Shown here: positions 50,468 to 59,355 of the stretch, piece after piece
How the letters are laid out: the number at the start of each line of letters is the position of its first letter
Position numbering within the stretch: position 1 is the stretch's first letter
Origin: Palsa-465 sp963800475
GTDB taxonomy: Bacteria; Actinomycetota; Thermoleophilia; Solirubrobacterales; Solirubrobacteraceae
Reading direction: 5' to 3'
Assembly: GCA_963800475.1 (NCBI GenBank)
Contig: CAWDAZ010000001.1
Location: 434,001 to 498,000, forward strand
DNA: 64,000 nucleotides
Notes under the pieces: generated by a model
Seen by the model: the letters and a program-made list of their open reading frames with translations, nothing else
What the model was told of the DNA's origin: nothing
The model's database searches: none
Position numbers and translations under genes: made by a program

Positions 50468-51753
50468 CGCGCGCGCTGCGTGCCGGCCGAACGACCTTCG
50501 CCGCCCTCTCCGTCCCGAACTTCCGCCGCTATTACGGCGGCCAGGCGATCTCGATGATCGGCACCTGGATGCAGATGACGGCGCAGGCGTGGCTGGTGCT
50601 GAGCCTCACGCACTCGAGCACGGCGCTGGGCGGGATCGTCGCGCTGCAGACCCTCCCGGTGCTGCTGCTCGCCCCGTACGGGGGCGTGGTCGCCGACCGG
50701 GTCGACAAGCGCAAGCTGATGATCGCGCTGCAGACGCTGATGGGGATCCAGGCGCTGGTGCTGGGAGTCCTGACCGTCACCGGCGAGGTCGAGGTCTGGC
50801 AGATCGGCGTGCTCGCGGTGATCCTCGGGCTCAACAACGCGTTCGAGAGTCCGGCCCGGCAGTCGTTCATGCTCGAGATGGTCGGCCGCGACCACCTGCG
50901 CAACGCGGTCAGCCTCAACTCCGTGCTGGTGAACGTCGCGCGGACGATCGGACCGGCGGTGGCGGGGATCCTGATCGCCGGCGTCGGCGACGGGGTGTGC
51001 TTCCTCGTCAACGCGGTGAGCTTCGCGTTCGTGATCGGCTCGCTGGCGACGATGAACATCGGGGCGCTGCGGCCGAGCGAGCCGGCTCGGCGCGCCAAGG
51101 GCCAGCTGCGCGAGGGGGTCCGGTACGTACGCTCCAAGCGCGAGCTGCTGATCCCGCTGCTGATGATGGGGGTCGTGGGATGCCTGACCTACGAGTTCCA
51201 GGTCTCGCTTCCGGTGATGGCGAGCCACGGCCTGCACGCCGGGGCGGCCGGATTCGGCTTCATGACCGCCGCGATGGGCGTCGGTGCGGTGGCCGGTGGC
51301 CTGCTCGTCGCCCACCGTGGCAAGACCGGGCTGCGCCCGCTGGTCCAGGCGGCGGCCGTGTTCGGGGTCGCGCTGACGCTCGCCGCGCTCGCGCCCGGCC
51401 TGGCCGTCGAGCTCGTCGTGCTCGCCGTCGTCGGCGGAGCGAGCATCTCGTTCATGGCGACCGGCAACTCGACGCTGCAGCTGGGCGCGGCGCCGTCGAT
51501 GCGCGGCCGGGTGATGGGCCTGTGGTTCGTCGCCTTCCAGGGCTCCACGCCGATCGGCGGCCCGGTCGTGGGCGCGGTGATGGCCGCGCTCGGGGCGCGC
51601 GCGGGGCTCGGGCTGGGCGCGATCACGTGTCTGGTGGTCGCGCTCGCGGGTCTGACCGCGCTGCGGCGCGGACCTGAGGCCGAGCTCGAAGCCGGGCATC
51701 GCCCTCGCCGAGGGCGACCGGCGACGGTCACGACCCGATCGGCGACCACGTAG
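50464..51753 (+). CDS. MFS transporter (DHA3/enterobactin-exporter-like)
   Basis: A 429-residue protein with about 12 hydrophobic segments and the MFS signature GGVVADRVDKRKLMIALQT between TM2 and TM3. The layout (FRRYYGGQAISMIGTWMQMTAQAWLVL at the N terminus) is that of the MFS_3 group of small-molecule exporters. The TTG start overlaps the marR stop (TTGA). Probable role: drug or metabolite export controlled by the MarR protein; the substrate is not known. Confidence 0.9.
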   Translation: MTRALRAGRTTFAALSVPNFRRYYGGQAISMIGTWMQMTAQAWLVLSLTHSSTALGGIVALQTLPVLLLAPYGGVVADRVDKRKLMIALQTLMGIQALVLGVLTVTGEVEVWQIGVLAVILGLNNAFESPARQSFMLEMVGRDHLRNAVSLNSVLVNVARTIGPAVAGILIAGVGDGVCFLVNAVSFAFVIGSLATMNIGALRPSEPARRAKGQLREGVRYVRSKRELLIPLLMMGVVGCLTYEFQVSLPVMASHGLHAGAAGFGFMTAAMGVGAVAGGLLVAHRGKTGLRPLVQAAAVFGVALTLAALAPGLAVELVVLAVVGGASISFMATGNSTLQLGAAPSMRGRVMGLWFVAFQGSTPIGGPVVGAVMAALGARAGLGLGAITCLVVALAGLTALRRGPEAELEAGHRPRRGRPATVTTRSATT

Positions 51754-51948
51754 CGGGCGATCGCCGCGTGGTGGAGGTGACCGCCCTGACGCTCGCCGGT
51801 GGGCGCTCGAGGACCTACGCGACCGCGTTGGTCGTACCCGCCCGCCGCCGCTGAACGGCGCCCTTCACACGCTCCTGCTCGAGGAGTAGGCTCGCCCTCA
51901 GTCGGCCCGGTGTGGACCGACCCGCCCCGCGACCTTGGAGGGACAGGA

Positions 51949-52455
51949 ATGAGCACATCGGTTCCGGTGCGCCTTCGCGTGAACGGTGTCGAGCACGAGC
52001 TCGAGGTGGAGCCGCGGCTGCTGCTCGTGCACGCGATCCGCGACCGTCTCGGCCTGACGGGCACGCACGTGGGGTGCGACACGTCCAACTGCGGCGCGTG
52101 CACCGTCCATCTCGACGGACGTGCGGTGAAGTCGTGCACCGTGCTGGCCGTGCAGGCAGACGGGGCCGAGATCACGACGATCGAGGGGATGGCCGGCTCG
52201 AACGGCGAGCTGCACCCGCTCCAGGAGGCGTTCTGGAACGATCACGGCCTCCAGTGCGGCTACTGCACTCCGGGAATGATCATGGCCGCCGCCGGGTTGC
52301 TGGCCGACAACCCGAATCCGACCGAGGACGAGGTCAGGCACGCGCTCGAGGGCAACCTGTGCCGCTGCACGGGCTATCACAACATCGTCAAGGCGGTGCT
52401 CGACGCGGCCAAGGTGAAGGGCCCCTCGATCGATCAGCGGGAGGTGGCGGCATGA
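51949..52455 (+). CDS. coxS: Molybdenum hydroxylase small subunit, [2Fe-2S] (CoxS-like)
   Basis: Electron-transfer subunit of a xanthine-oxidase-family enzyme, 168 residues. The ferredoxin-type cluster ligands are in GCDTSNCGACTVHLDGRAVKSC and the second cluster in LQCGYCTPGM plus EGNLCRCTGYHNIVKA. Length and spacing match CoxS/XdhC-type small subunits. A GGAG GGACAGGA site precedes the ATG. It begins a nine-gene operon; the next gene overlaps by ATGA. Confidence 0.95.
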   Translation: MSTSVPVRLRVNGVEHELEVEPRLLLVHAIRDRLGLTGTHVGCDTSNCGACTVHLDGRAVKSCTVLAVQADGAEITTIEGMAGSNGELHPLQEAFWNDHGLQCGYCTPGMIMAAAGLLADNPNPTEDEVRHALEGNLCRCTGYHNIVKAVLDAAKVKGPSIDQREVAA

Positions 52456-54887
52456 CCGAGGACATCGGCGAGGGCGGGGTCGCCTCGGAGATCTCGGAGA
52501 TCGCCGCCGAGGCCGGCGAAGCGAGGGGAGCCGCCTCACCCGGCAACCACGTCGGCCGGGCGATCCGCCGCAAGGAGGACCCGCGGCTGATCACCGGCCG
52601 CGGCCGGTACGTCGAGGACATCACCCTGCCCGGAACGCTGTGGGCCGCGCTGGTCCGCTCGCCCGAGGCCCATGCGAGGATCGTCTCGATCGACGCGTCC
52701 GCCGCGCGCGAGCGCCCAGGCATCTACGCCGTATTCACCGGGGAAGACTTGGACGGTCTCCTCGGCCCGCTGCCGATGGCTTGGGTGCCGCCGGGGGTGG
52801 AGGTCAAGAACCCCGAGCACTGGCCGCTCGCCAGGGGGACCGTCAACCACGTCGGCGACCCGGTCGCCGTGGTGCTCGGCGAGGACCGCTACGCGGTCGT
52901 TGACGCGACCGAGGACGTGGTCGTCGAGTACGACCCGCTGCCGGTCGTCACCGATCCCGAGCAGGCGCTTGCGGGGCCGCCGTTCGTGCACGACGAGCTC
53001 GGCACCAACAAGGTCCACGAGTGGTCGCTGCCGGGAGGCGACATCGAGGCGGGGTTCGCCGAGTCCGACGTGATCGTCGAGCGGCGGGTCGTCAACCACC
53101 GCACGGCCGGCGCCCCGATCGAGCCGCGCGGCGTGCTCGCGGACTATCGCGCCGGCGAGCTGACGCTGTGGAGCGCGACCCAGGTGCCGCATTTCGTGCG
53201 GCTGTTCCTGGCGATCCTGCTCGGGATCAGCGAGGAGAAGGTAAGAGTGATCGCGCCAGAAGTGGGGGGTGGATTCGGCGCCAAGCTGCAGGTCTACGGC
53301 GAGGAGGTGCTCGCCTGCTGGTGCTCGCGCAAGCTCGAGCGCCCTGTCAAGTGGATCGAGACGCGGACCGAGAACATGGCCACCGCGCACCAGGGGCGCG
53401 ACCAGATCGCGACCGTCCGGATGGGCGCCAAACGCGACGGCACGATCACCGCCTGGCACGTGAAGATCATCGCCGACTTCGGCGCCTACAACATGTTGTT
53501 GACGCCGCTGATCCCGTCGCTCGGCGCGTTCGTGATGGGCGGCTGCTACGCGATCCCGAACGTGCAGACCGACATCGTCGGGGTGTTCACCAACAAGTGC
53601 CCGACCGACGCGATCCGCGGCGCCGGCCGTCCCGAGGCGACGCACATGGTCGAGGTGACGCTCGACCAGCTCGCCGCCGAGCTCGGGATCGACCCGCTCG
53701 AGATCCGGCGCAGGAACTTCATCCCGAAGGACAGCTTCCCGGCGGCGGTCGCGACAGGCGTCGTGTACGACTCCGGCGACTACGAGAAGACGCTCGACAA
53801 GCTGCTCGAGCACGTCGACATGGACGCGTTCCGCTCCGAACAGCAGGCGCTGCGGTCCGAGGGCATCTACCGCGGGATCGGATTTTCGACCTACACCGAG
53901 ATCTGCGGGCTCGCGCCGTCGCGGATCACCGGCCCGGCCGGGGTCGGCGTGCAGGCCGGGGGTTGGGAGTCGGCGATGGTCCGGGTCCACAACACCGGCG
54001 CGGTGACCGCCTACACGGGCGCTTCGGGGCACGGTCAGGGCCACGAGACGGCGTTCGCGCAGATCGTCGCCGACCGGCTCGGGGTCGACCCCGAGATCGT
54101 GGAGGTGATCCACGGCGACACCGGCACCGGGCCAGAGGGGCGCAACACCTACGGCTCGCGATCGCTGGCGGTCGGCGGCGAGGCGCTCGCGCGGTGCGCG
54201 AACCGGGTCGCCGACAAGGCCAAGGCGGTCGTCGCGCACAACCTCGAGGCGGCGCCGGAGGACATCGAGCTCGCGGACGGGAAGTTCTCGGTCAAGGGCT
54301 CGCCGGACAAGGGGATGACGCTCGCCGAGGTCGCCGGGGCGGCGTACCTGAACATGGTCCCCGAGGGGATGGACCCGGGGCTCGAGGAGACGACCTTCCA
54401 CGACCCCGAGAACTTCGTGTTCCCGTTCGGCGCGCACGCGTGCGTGGTGGACGTCGACCCCGAGACGGGCAAGGCGAACGTCATCCGCTATGTGGCGGTC
54501 GACGACTGCGGCAACGCGATCAACCCGCTGATCATCGACGGCCAGGTGCACGGCGGGATCGTGCACGCGATCGGCCAGGCGCTGTACGAGCGGGTCGCCT
54601 ACGACGAGGACGGTCAGCTGGTGACCGGGACGTTCGTCGACTACGCGCTGCCGACGGCCGCCGAGCTGCCCAGCTTCGAGACCGATCGGACGGTGACGCC
54701 CTCGCCGGTGAATTCGTTGGGCGCAAAGGGGGTCGGCGAGGCGGGGACGATCGCCGCCAGCGCGGCGGTCACCAACGCGGTGATCGACGCGCTCAGACCG
54801 CTCGGGATCGGCTACTTGAACATGCCGCTCTCACCGATGCGGGTGTGGAACGAGATCCAGTCAGCCAAGGGAGGTGTGGCGGCATGA
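52452..54887 (+). CDS. Molybdenum hydroxylase large subunit (CoxL-like, form II type)
   Basis: The 811-residue catalytic subunit that binds the molybdopterin cofactor. Family blocks GRGRYVEDITLPGTLWAALVRSPEAHARI, PEVGGGFGAKLQVYGEEVLACW, SGHGQGHETAFAQIVADRLGVDP and the C-terminal catalytic Glu in GAKGVGEAG are intact. The active-site loop reads AIRGAGR (res 387-393): it lacks the CSFR of true form I CO dehydrogenase and is close to the AYRGAGR of form II. The substrate is therefore uncertain (aldehyde, N-heterocycle or other). A short acidic N-terminal tail precedes the domain. Confidence 0.93.
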   Translation: MTEDIGEGGVASEISEIAAEAGEARGAASPGNHVGRAIRRKEDPRLITGRGRYVEDITLPGTLWAALVRSPEAHARIVSIDASAARERPGIYAVFTGEDLDGLLGPLPMAWVPPGVEVKNPEHWPLARGTVNHVGDPVAVVLGEDRYAVVDATEDVVVEYDPLPVVTDPEQALAGPPFVHDELGTNKVHEWSLPGGDIEAGFAESDVIVERRVVNHRTAGAPIEPRGVLADYRAGELTLWSATQVPHFVRLFLAILLGISEEKVRVIAPEVGGGFGAKLQVYGEEVLACWCSRKLERPVKWIETRTENMATAHQGRDQIATVRMGAKRDGTITAWHVKIIADFGAYNMLLTPLIPSLGAFVMGGCYAIPNVQTDIVGVFTNKCPTDAIRGAGRPEATHMVEVTLDQLAAELGIDPLEIRRRNFIPKDSFPAAVATGVVYDSGDYEKTLDKLLEHVDMDAFRSEQQALRSEGIYRGIGFSTYTEICGLAPSRITGPAGVGVQAGGWESAMVRVHNTGAVTAYTGASGHGQGHETAFAQIVADRLGVDPEIVEVIHGDTGTGPEGRNTYGSRSLAVGGEALARCANRVADKAKAVVAHNLEAAPEDIELADGKFSVKGSPDKGMTLAEVAGAAYLNMVPEGMDPGLEETTFHDPENFVFPFGAHACVVDVDPETGKANVIRYVAVDDCGNAINPLIIDGQVHGGIVHAIGQALYERVAYDEDGQLVTGTFVDYALPTAAELPSFETDRTVTPSPVNSLGAKGVGEAGTIAASAAVTNAVIDALRPLGIGYLNMPLSPMRVWNEIQSAKGGVAA

Positions 54888-55729
54888 TTCCCGCCGAGTT
54901 CGACTACGTCGCGCCGGACACGCTCGAGGACGCGATCTCCGCGCTCCAGGGCGGAGGCGAGGACGCCAAGCTGCTCGCCGGCGGCCACTCGCTGCTGCCG
55001 CTGATGAAGCTCCGGCTGGCCGCGCCGACGCTGCTCGTGGACCTCCGCAAGGTCCGCGGGCTGTACGGCGCCAGCCGCGAGAACGACGGCTGGCGGATCG
55101 GGGCGATGACCAACCACTCGGAGCTCGAGCACACCCCCGAGCTCGGGATCCTCGCGCGGGCGGCCGGCACGATCGCCGATCCCCAGGTCCGCAATCGCGG
55201 CACGATCGGCGGCTCGCTCGCTCACGGCGATCCAGCGTCCGACCTGCCGGCGGTGCTGCTGCTCGCCGACGGCTCGGTGACCGTTAGGGGACCGGGTGGC
55301 GAGCGGTCGATCGCCGCCGGCGACCTGTTCGAGGACTACCTCGAGACGTCGATCGGGCCGGACGAAGTGCTCACCGAGGTGCGGCTCCCATCGCTCGAGG
55401 GGTACGGGTTCGGCTACCAGAAGTTCAATCGCCGCAGCGAGGACTGGGCGATGGTGGCGGTCGCCGCGGTCGTGAAGACGACCGACGGCGTCGTCGAGGA
55501 CGTGCGCGTCGGGCTGACGAACATGGGCTCGGTGCCGCTCCGCGCGAGCGGTGTCGAGGAAGCGCTGCGCGGCGGGCCCGCGACCGCGGAGGGGATCGCG
55601 AGCGCGGCCGAGCAGGCCGCCGACGGCACCGATCCGCCCGCCGACCTCAACGCATCGGCTGAGTACAAGCGCCATTTAAGCCGGGTGCTAACAAAGCGGG
55701 CGCTGGCGGAGGCTGCCGGGTTGACATGA
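54884..55729 (+). CDS. coxM: Molybdenum hydroxylase FAD-binding medium subunit (CoxM-like)
   Basis: A 281-residue flavoprotein subunit. The FAD-binding motifs AGGHSLLPLMKLR (res 32-44) and TIGGSLAHGDPASDLPAVLLLADG (about 105-128) are typical of CoxM. It passes electrons from the Fe-S clusters to the external acceptor, a quinone in CO dehydrogenase. ATGA overlap with coxL shows coupling. Confidence 0.94.
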   Translation: MIPAEFDYVAPDTLEDAISALQGGGEDAKLLAGGHSLLPLMKLRLAAPTLLVDLRKVRGLYGASRENDGWRIGAMTNHSELEHTPELGILARAAGTIADPQVRNRGTIGGSLAHGDPASDLPAVLLLADGSVTVRGPGGERSIAAGDLFEDYLETSIGPDEVLTEVRLPSLEGYGFGYQKFNRRSEDWAMVAVAAVVKTTDGVVEDVRVGLTNMGSVPLRASGVEEALRGGPATAEGIASAAEQAADGTDPPADLNASAEYKRHLSRVLTKRALAEAAGLT

Positions 55730-55736
55730 TTGGTGG

Positions 55737-56591
55737 GTGAGCGCGCAACAGTCGTTTGAGTCGGTCGAGGCGGCGAGCGACGCGCTCGCCGGCGTCGGGT
55801 ATCTCGCCGACCGGCCGCTGGCGCTCGCGGTGCATCTGGCGGTGCTGCTCGAGCAGCCGCTGCTGCTCGAGGGCGAGGCCGGGGTCGGCAAGACCGAGGT
55901 GGCGCGGTCGCTGGCGGCCGCGACCGGGTCGAGGCTGATCCGGCTGCAGTGCCACGAGGGGATCGACCTGCACCACGCGGTGTACGACTGGGACTACGCC
56001 AGGCAGTTGCTGGCGCTGCGCGCAGCCGAGGGGGGGATCGGGGAGGGTGAGCTGTTCTCGAGCCGGTTCCTGCTGCGGCGGCCGCTGCTCGACGCACTCG
56101 AGAGCGAGCAGCCGGTGGTGCTGCTGATTGACGAGGTCGACCGCGCTGACGACGAGTTCGAGGCGTTCCTGCTCGAGTTCCTGTCGGATTTCGCGGTCAC
56201 GATCCCCGAGCTCGGAACCGTGACGGCCGGCCGCCCACCGGTCGTGGTGCTGACCTCGAACCGCACCCGCGAGCTGCACGACGCGCTGAAGCGGCGCTGC
56301 CTGTACCACTGGATCGACTATCCGAGCGCCGCCCGGGAGCGCGAGATCGTGCGGACGCGGATCCCGGGTGTGCCGGACGCGATCGCCGAGCGCGTCGTGA
56401 CGGCGGTCGGCCGGCTGCGCGACCAGGGCGACCTGTACAAGCTGCCCGGCGTCGGCGAGACGCTGGTATGGACCCAGGCGCTCGTCGCGGTTGGCGACGA
56501 CGCGTCGCTCGACGAGACGCTCGGCGCCGCGCTGAAGGTGCACGAGGACGTCGTCCGGGTCCGCGAGCGCGAGGTGCTCGAGGGTGTCTGA
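55737..56591 (+). CDS. coxD: MoxR-type AAA ATPase (CoxD-like)
   Basis: A 284-residue AAA+ ATPase with Walker A GEAGVGKTEVA, Walker B VVLLIDEVDRAD, sensor LTSNRTREL and a following Arg-rich block. CoxD in characterised CO dehydrogenase clusters helps build the Mo-Cu active site; whether a related role applies to this form II-like enzyme is inferred from context. The GTG start is 7 bases after coxM; coxE overlaps its end by 8 bases. Confidence 0.9.
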   Translation: MSAQQSFESVEAASDALAGVGYLADRPLALAVHLAVLLEQPLLLEGEAGVGKTEVARSLAAATGSRLIRLQCHEGIDLHHAVYDWDYARQLLALRAAEGGIGEGELFSSRFLLRRPLLDALESEQPVVLLIDEVDRADDEFEAFLLEFLSDFAVTIPELGTVTAGRPPVVVLTSNRTRELHDALKRRCLYHWIDYPSAAREREIVRTRIPGVPDAIAERVVTAVGRLRDQGDLYKLPGVGETLVWTQALVAVGDDASLDETLGAALKVHEDVVRVREREVLEGV

Positions 56592-57714
56592 GGCCGGCGC
56601 AGCGGTGACCGAGCGGCTGAGCGCGCTGGCTGCGGCACAGCGCGAGTTGGGCTCTCGGATCGGGATCGGGGAGCTGCTCGCCGCGCACCGGGCGCTGGCC
56701 GCGATCGATCCGTGCTCGCGCGAGGACTCCCGGCTCGCGCTGCGGGTCGTGCTGTGCTCGGGGCGCGCCGACCTCGAGCGCTTCGAGCGCGCGTTCACGG
56801 CGGTGTTCGGCGAGCCGATGCCGCTGCGAGAGCAGCCGTCGCTCGAGGAGCTAGGGGCGATCGAGCGGGCCGCGCTGCCGAGCGCCGCGATTCCCGGCGC
56901 CGCCCCGCCGCCGCGATCGGACGAACGGGAGCAGCTCGCCGTGCCCGCTGCGTGGAGCGATGTCGAGCTGCTTCGCCACAAGGACTTCGCGCAATACTCG
57001 GAGGCCGAAATGGCGGTCGCGCGCGAGCTGATCGTGCGGCTCGCGCGGCGCGGGCCGACGCGCCTGTCGCGGCGGACGCGGCCCGCCCGCAGGCGCAGTC
57101 ACGCCCCCGACGTTCGGCGCGTGATCGCGTCCTCGCTGCGAACCGGCGGCGAGCCGCTGCACCGGCACTGGCGCGCGCCGACCCGGCGACCGCGGCCGGT
57201 GGTGCTCGCGTGCGACGTGTCCGGCTCGATGGCCCCGTACGCGCGAATGCTGCTCCAGTACATGCACGCATCGGTCGCGGCGCGGCGGCGGGTCGAGGCG
57301 TTCGCATTCGGGACCAGGCTGACCCGGATCACCCACGAGCTGTCGGGACGCGATCACGACCGCGCCCTCGACCGCGCGGCGACCGCAGTGACCGATTTCT
57401 CGGGGGGAACCCGGATCGGCTCGGCGCTGGCCGAGCTCAACCGCGCCCACGGGCGGCGGATCGGCCGCGGCGCCGTCGTCGTGATCCTGTCCGACGGCTG
57501 GGACCGCGGCGACCCCGCGCAGCTCGACGCGGAGATGGCGCGGCTGCGCCGCAGCGCCCACCGCCTGGTGTGGCTGAACCCGCTCGCGGCCCATCCCGAC
57601 TTCGAGCCCTTGACGCGGGGCATGCGCGCGGCGGTGCCCCACACCGACGAGCTGCTGGCGGGGAACTCGCTCGCCTCGCTCGAGGAGCTGGCAGCAACCC
57701 TGGAGGAGATCTGA
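56584..57714 (+). CDS. coxE: VWA-domain protein (CoxE-like)
   Basis: A 376-residue protein with a helical N-terminal region and a C-terminal von Willebrand A domain bearing the MIDAS metal site DVSGSMAPYARMLL, with a second metal contact in TDFSGGTRIGSAL and ILSDGWDRGD. It partners with the MoxR ATPase as in CoxD/CoxE pairs, where the two form a maturation complex for the hydroxylase. Overlaps at both ends show translational coupling. Confidence 0.9.
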   Translation: MSEAGAAVTERLSALAAAQRELGSRIGIGELLAAHRALAAIDPCSREDSRLALRVVLCSGRADLERFERAFTAVFGEPMPLREQPSLEELGAIERAALPSAAIPGAAPPPRSDEREQLAVPAAWSDVELLRHKDFAQYSEAEMAVARELIVRLARRGPTRLSRRTRPARRRSHAPDVRRVIASSLRTGGEPLHRHWRAPTRRPRPVVLACDVSGSMAPYARMLLQYMHASVAARRRVEAFAFGTRLTRITHELSGRDHDRALDRAATAVTDFSGGTRIGSALAELNRAHGRRIGRGAVVVILSDGWDRGDPAQLDAEMARLRRSAHRLVWLNPLAAHPDFEPLTRGMRAAVPHTDELLAGNSLASLEELAATLEEI

Positions 57715-58769
57715 TGCGAGACGTGCTCGATGAAGTGACCAGCTGGACCGAACGCGGCGACCGGATCGCGCTGGCGACGGTCGTTGACGTGCAGCGCTCG
57801 GCGCCGCGAGCGCCCGGCGCGAAGATGGCGGTCAACGACAAGGGGGAGATCGCCGGCGGCGTGTCCGGCGGGTGCGTCGAGGGGGCGGTCGTCGAGATCG
57901 CCGAGGGCGTGATGCGCGGCGATGCGCCCCAGCTCGCCCACTTCGGGATCGCCGACTCCGATGCGTGGGACGTCGGGCTGCCGTGCGGAGGCGAGATCGA
58001 CGTCTGGGTGCAGCTCTACGAGCCGGGCCGGTTCACCGAGGTCACGCGGGAGGGCGGCCGCGCCGCCGAGGTGACGCTGATCGAGGGCGCTCGGCCCGGC
58101 GCGAAGCTGCTCGTCGAGGCCGACGGCGCGACGTCCGGGTCGCTCGGGGCCCCCGAGCTCGATGACGAGGCGGCACGGGCCGCGGGCGAGCTGATCTGGA
58201 CCGACACCAGCGAGCGGCGCGGCAACCTGTTCGTCGACGTGAGCGCCCCGGCGCCGCGGCTGATCCTGTTCGGCGCCGTCGACATCGCGGCGCCGCTGTG
58301 CGCGCTGGCGCGCGACGCGGGCTGGCGGCCCTACGTCGTCGACCCGCGGGGACGGTTCGCGACCGCCGAGCGGTTCCCCGACGCGCTCGAGGTGATCGTC
58401 GCGTGGCCCGACGAGGCGTTCGCGCGGCTCGGCGGGATCGATCCGGCCACCTCGATCGTCGTGCTCACGCACGATCCGAAGCTCGACGACGCGGCGCTGA
58501 CGATCGCGTTGCGCTCGCCGGCTCGATTCGTAGGCGCGATGGGCTCGCGCCGCGCCCAGGCCGCGCGTCGCGAGCGGCTGCTGGCGGTGGGGATGGGCGA
58601 GGAGGAGCTCGAGCGGCTGTCGGCGCCGGTCGGGCTCGATCTCGGCGCGATCGCGCGCGAGGAGACGGCGCTCTCGATCCTCGCCGAGGTGATCGCCGCC
58701 CGGCACGGCCGCGACGGCGGGCGGCTGGCGGCGGGCCGCGGCCGGATCCATCAGGTGCCGGCGGCGTGA
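57714..58769 (+). CDS. XdhC/CoxF-family molybdenum enzyme maturation factor
   Basis: A 351-residue protein. The N-terminal XdhC/CoxI block (SWTERGDRIALATVVDVQRSAPRAPGAKMAVNDKGEIAGGVSGGCVEGAVV) and a Rossmann-like C-terminal half (PRLILFGAVDIAAPLCALARDAGWRPYVVDPR, FVGAMGSRRAQAARRERL) are complete in one chain. XdhC proteins bind molybdenum cofactor, protect it during sulfuration and deliver it to the large subunit. The ATG shares a base with the coxE TGA. Confidence 0.92.
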   Translation: MRDVLDEVTSWTERGDRIALATVVDVQRSAPRAPGAKMAVNDKGEIAGGVSGGCVEGAVVEIAEGVMRGDAPQLAHFGIADSDAWDVGLPCGGEIDVWVQLYEPGRFTEVTREGGRAAEVTLIEGARPGAKLLVEADGATSGSLGAPELDDEAARAAGELIWTDTSERRGNLFVDVSAPAPRLILFGAVDIAAPLCALARDAGWRPYVVDPRGRFATAERFPDALEVIVAWPDEAFARLGGIDPATSIVVLTHDPKLDDAALTIALRSPARFVGAMGSRRAQAARRERLLAVGMGEEELERLSAPVGLDLGAIAREETALSILAEVIAARHGRDGGRLAAGRGRIHQVPAA

Positions 58770-58782
58770 TCGGCGGCCGGGG

Positions 58783-59355
58783 GTGATCGGGGGCCTGATC
58801 CTGGCGGCCGGCGACGGCCGCCGGTTCGGGTCCGAGCCCAAGCTGCTGGCCGAGCTCGGGGGAAGGCCGCTGCTCCAATGGGCGATCGACGCGCAGGCCG
58901 CGGTCCCGGCGCTCGAGCGGGTCGTGGTCGTGCTCGGAGCGGGCGCCGAGGAGATCCTCGACGGCGTCGCCTTCGGCCGCGCCGAGCCGCTCGTCTGCGG
59001 GCACTGGGCGGGCGGTCAGTCCGAGTCGCTGCGATGCGGCGTCGAGGCGCTGGCCGGCGCCGACAAGGTGATTGTGACGCTCGGCGACGAGCCGCTGATC
59101 ACGCCCGAGGTCGTGGCCCGGTTCGTCGACGAGCGAGCTCCGGCCCAGGCGACCTACGACGGCCGGCCGGGCCACCCCGTGGTGCTGGGTGGCGATCAGC
59201 TGAGCGCGGTGCGCGAATTGCGCGGCGACCGCGGCGCCCGCGAGCTGCTCGCGGACGCGCGCATGATCGAATGCAGCCATCTCTGCTCGGGCCGAGATGT
59301 CGACACACCCAACGACCTGGAGGCGATCCGGAATGAAGCTAGAGCAGTCATTTGA
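58783..59355 (+). CDS. MocA-like nucleotidyltransferase
   Basis: A 190-residue NTP transferase: GLILAAGDGRRFGSEPKLLAELGGRPLLQWAI (nucleotide-binding start), VVVLGAGAEE and VTLGDEPLITPEVV with the metal-binding Asp, and PGHPVVLGGDQL near the C terminus. MocA-type enzymes make the cytosine dinucleotide form of molybdopterin used by hydroxylases of this family, so it fits the operon. The GTG start follows XdhC by 13 bases; coxG begins 23 bases before its stop. Confidence 0.9.
   Translation: MIGGLILAAGDGRRFGSEPKLLAELGGRPLLQWAIDAQAAVPALERVVVVLGAGAEEILDGVAFGRAEPLVCGHWAGGQSESLRCGVEALAGADKVIVTLGDEPLITPEVVARFVDERAPAQATYDGRPGHPVVLGGDQLSAVRELRGDRGARELLADARMIECSHLCSGRDVDTPNDLEAIRNEARAVI

Noticed and set aside
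49843..51699. 618-residue antisense frame across marR and MFS genes
   Set aside because: Covers a regulator and a transporter that both have clear motifs and coupling; composition is that of a shadow frame.
52536..54566. 676-residue antisense frame to coxL
   Set aside because: The plus strand encodes a full molybdenum hydroxylase subunit; the antisense frame has no motif.
52452..54887. True form I CO dehydrogenase
   Set aside because: The active-site loop lacks the CSFR motif that marks the Mo-Cu enzyme; it reads AIRGAGR.
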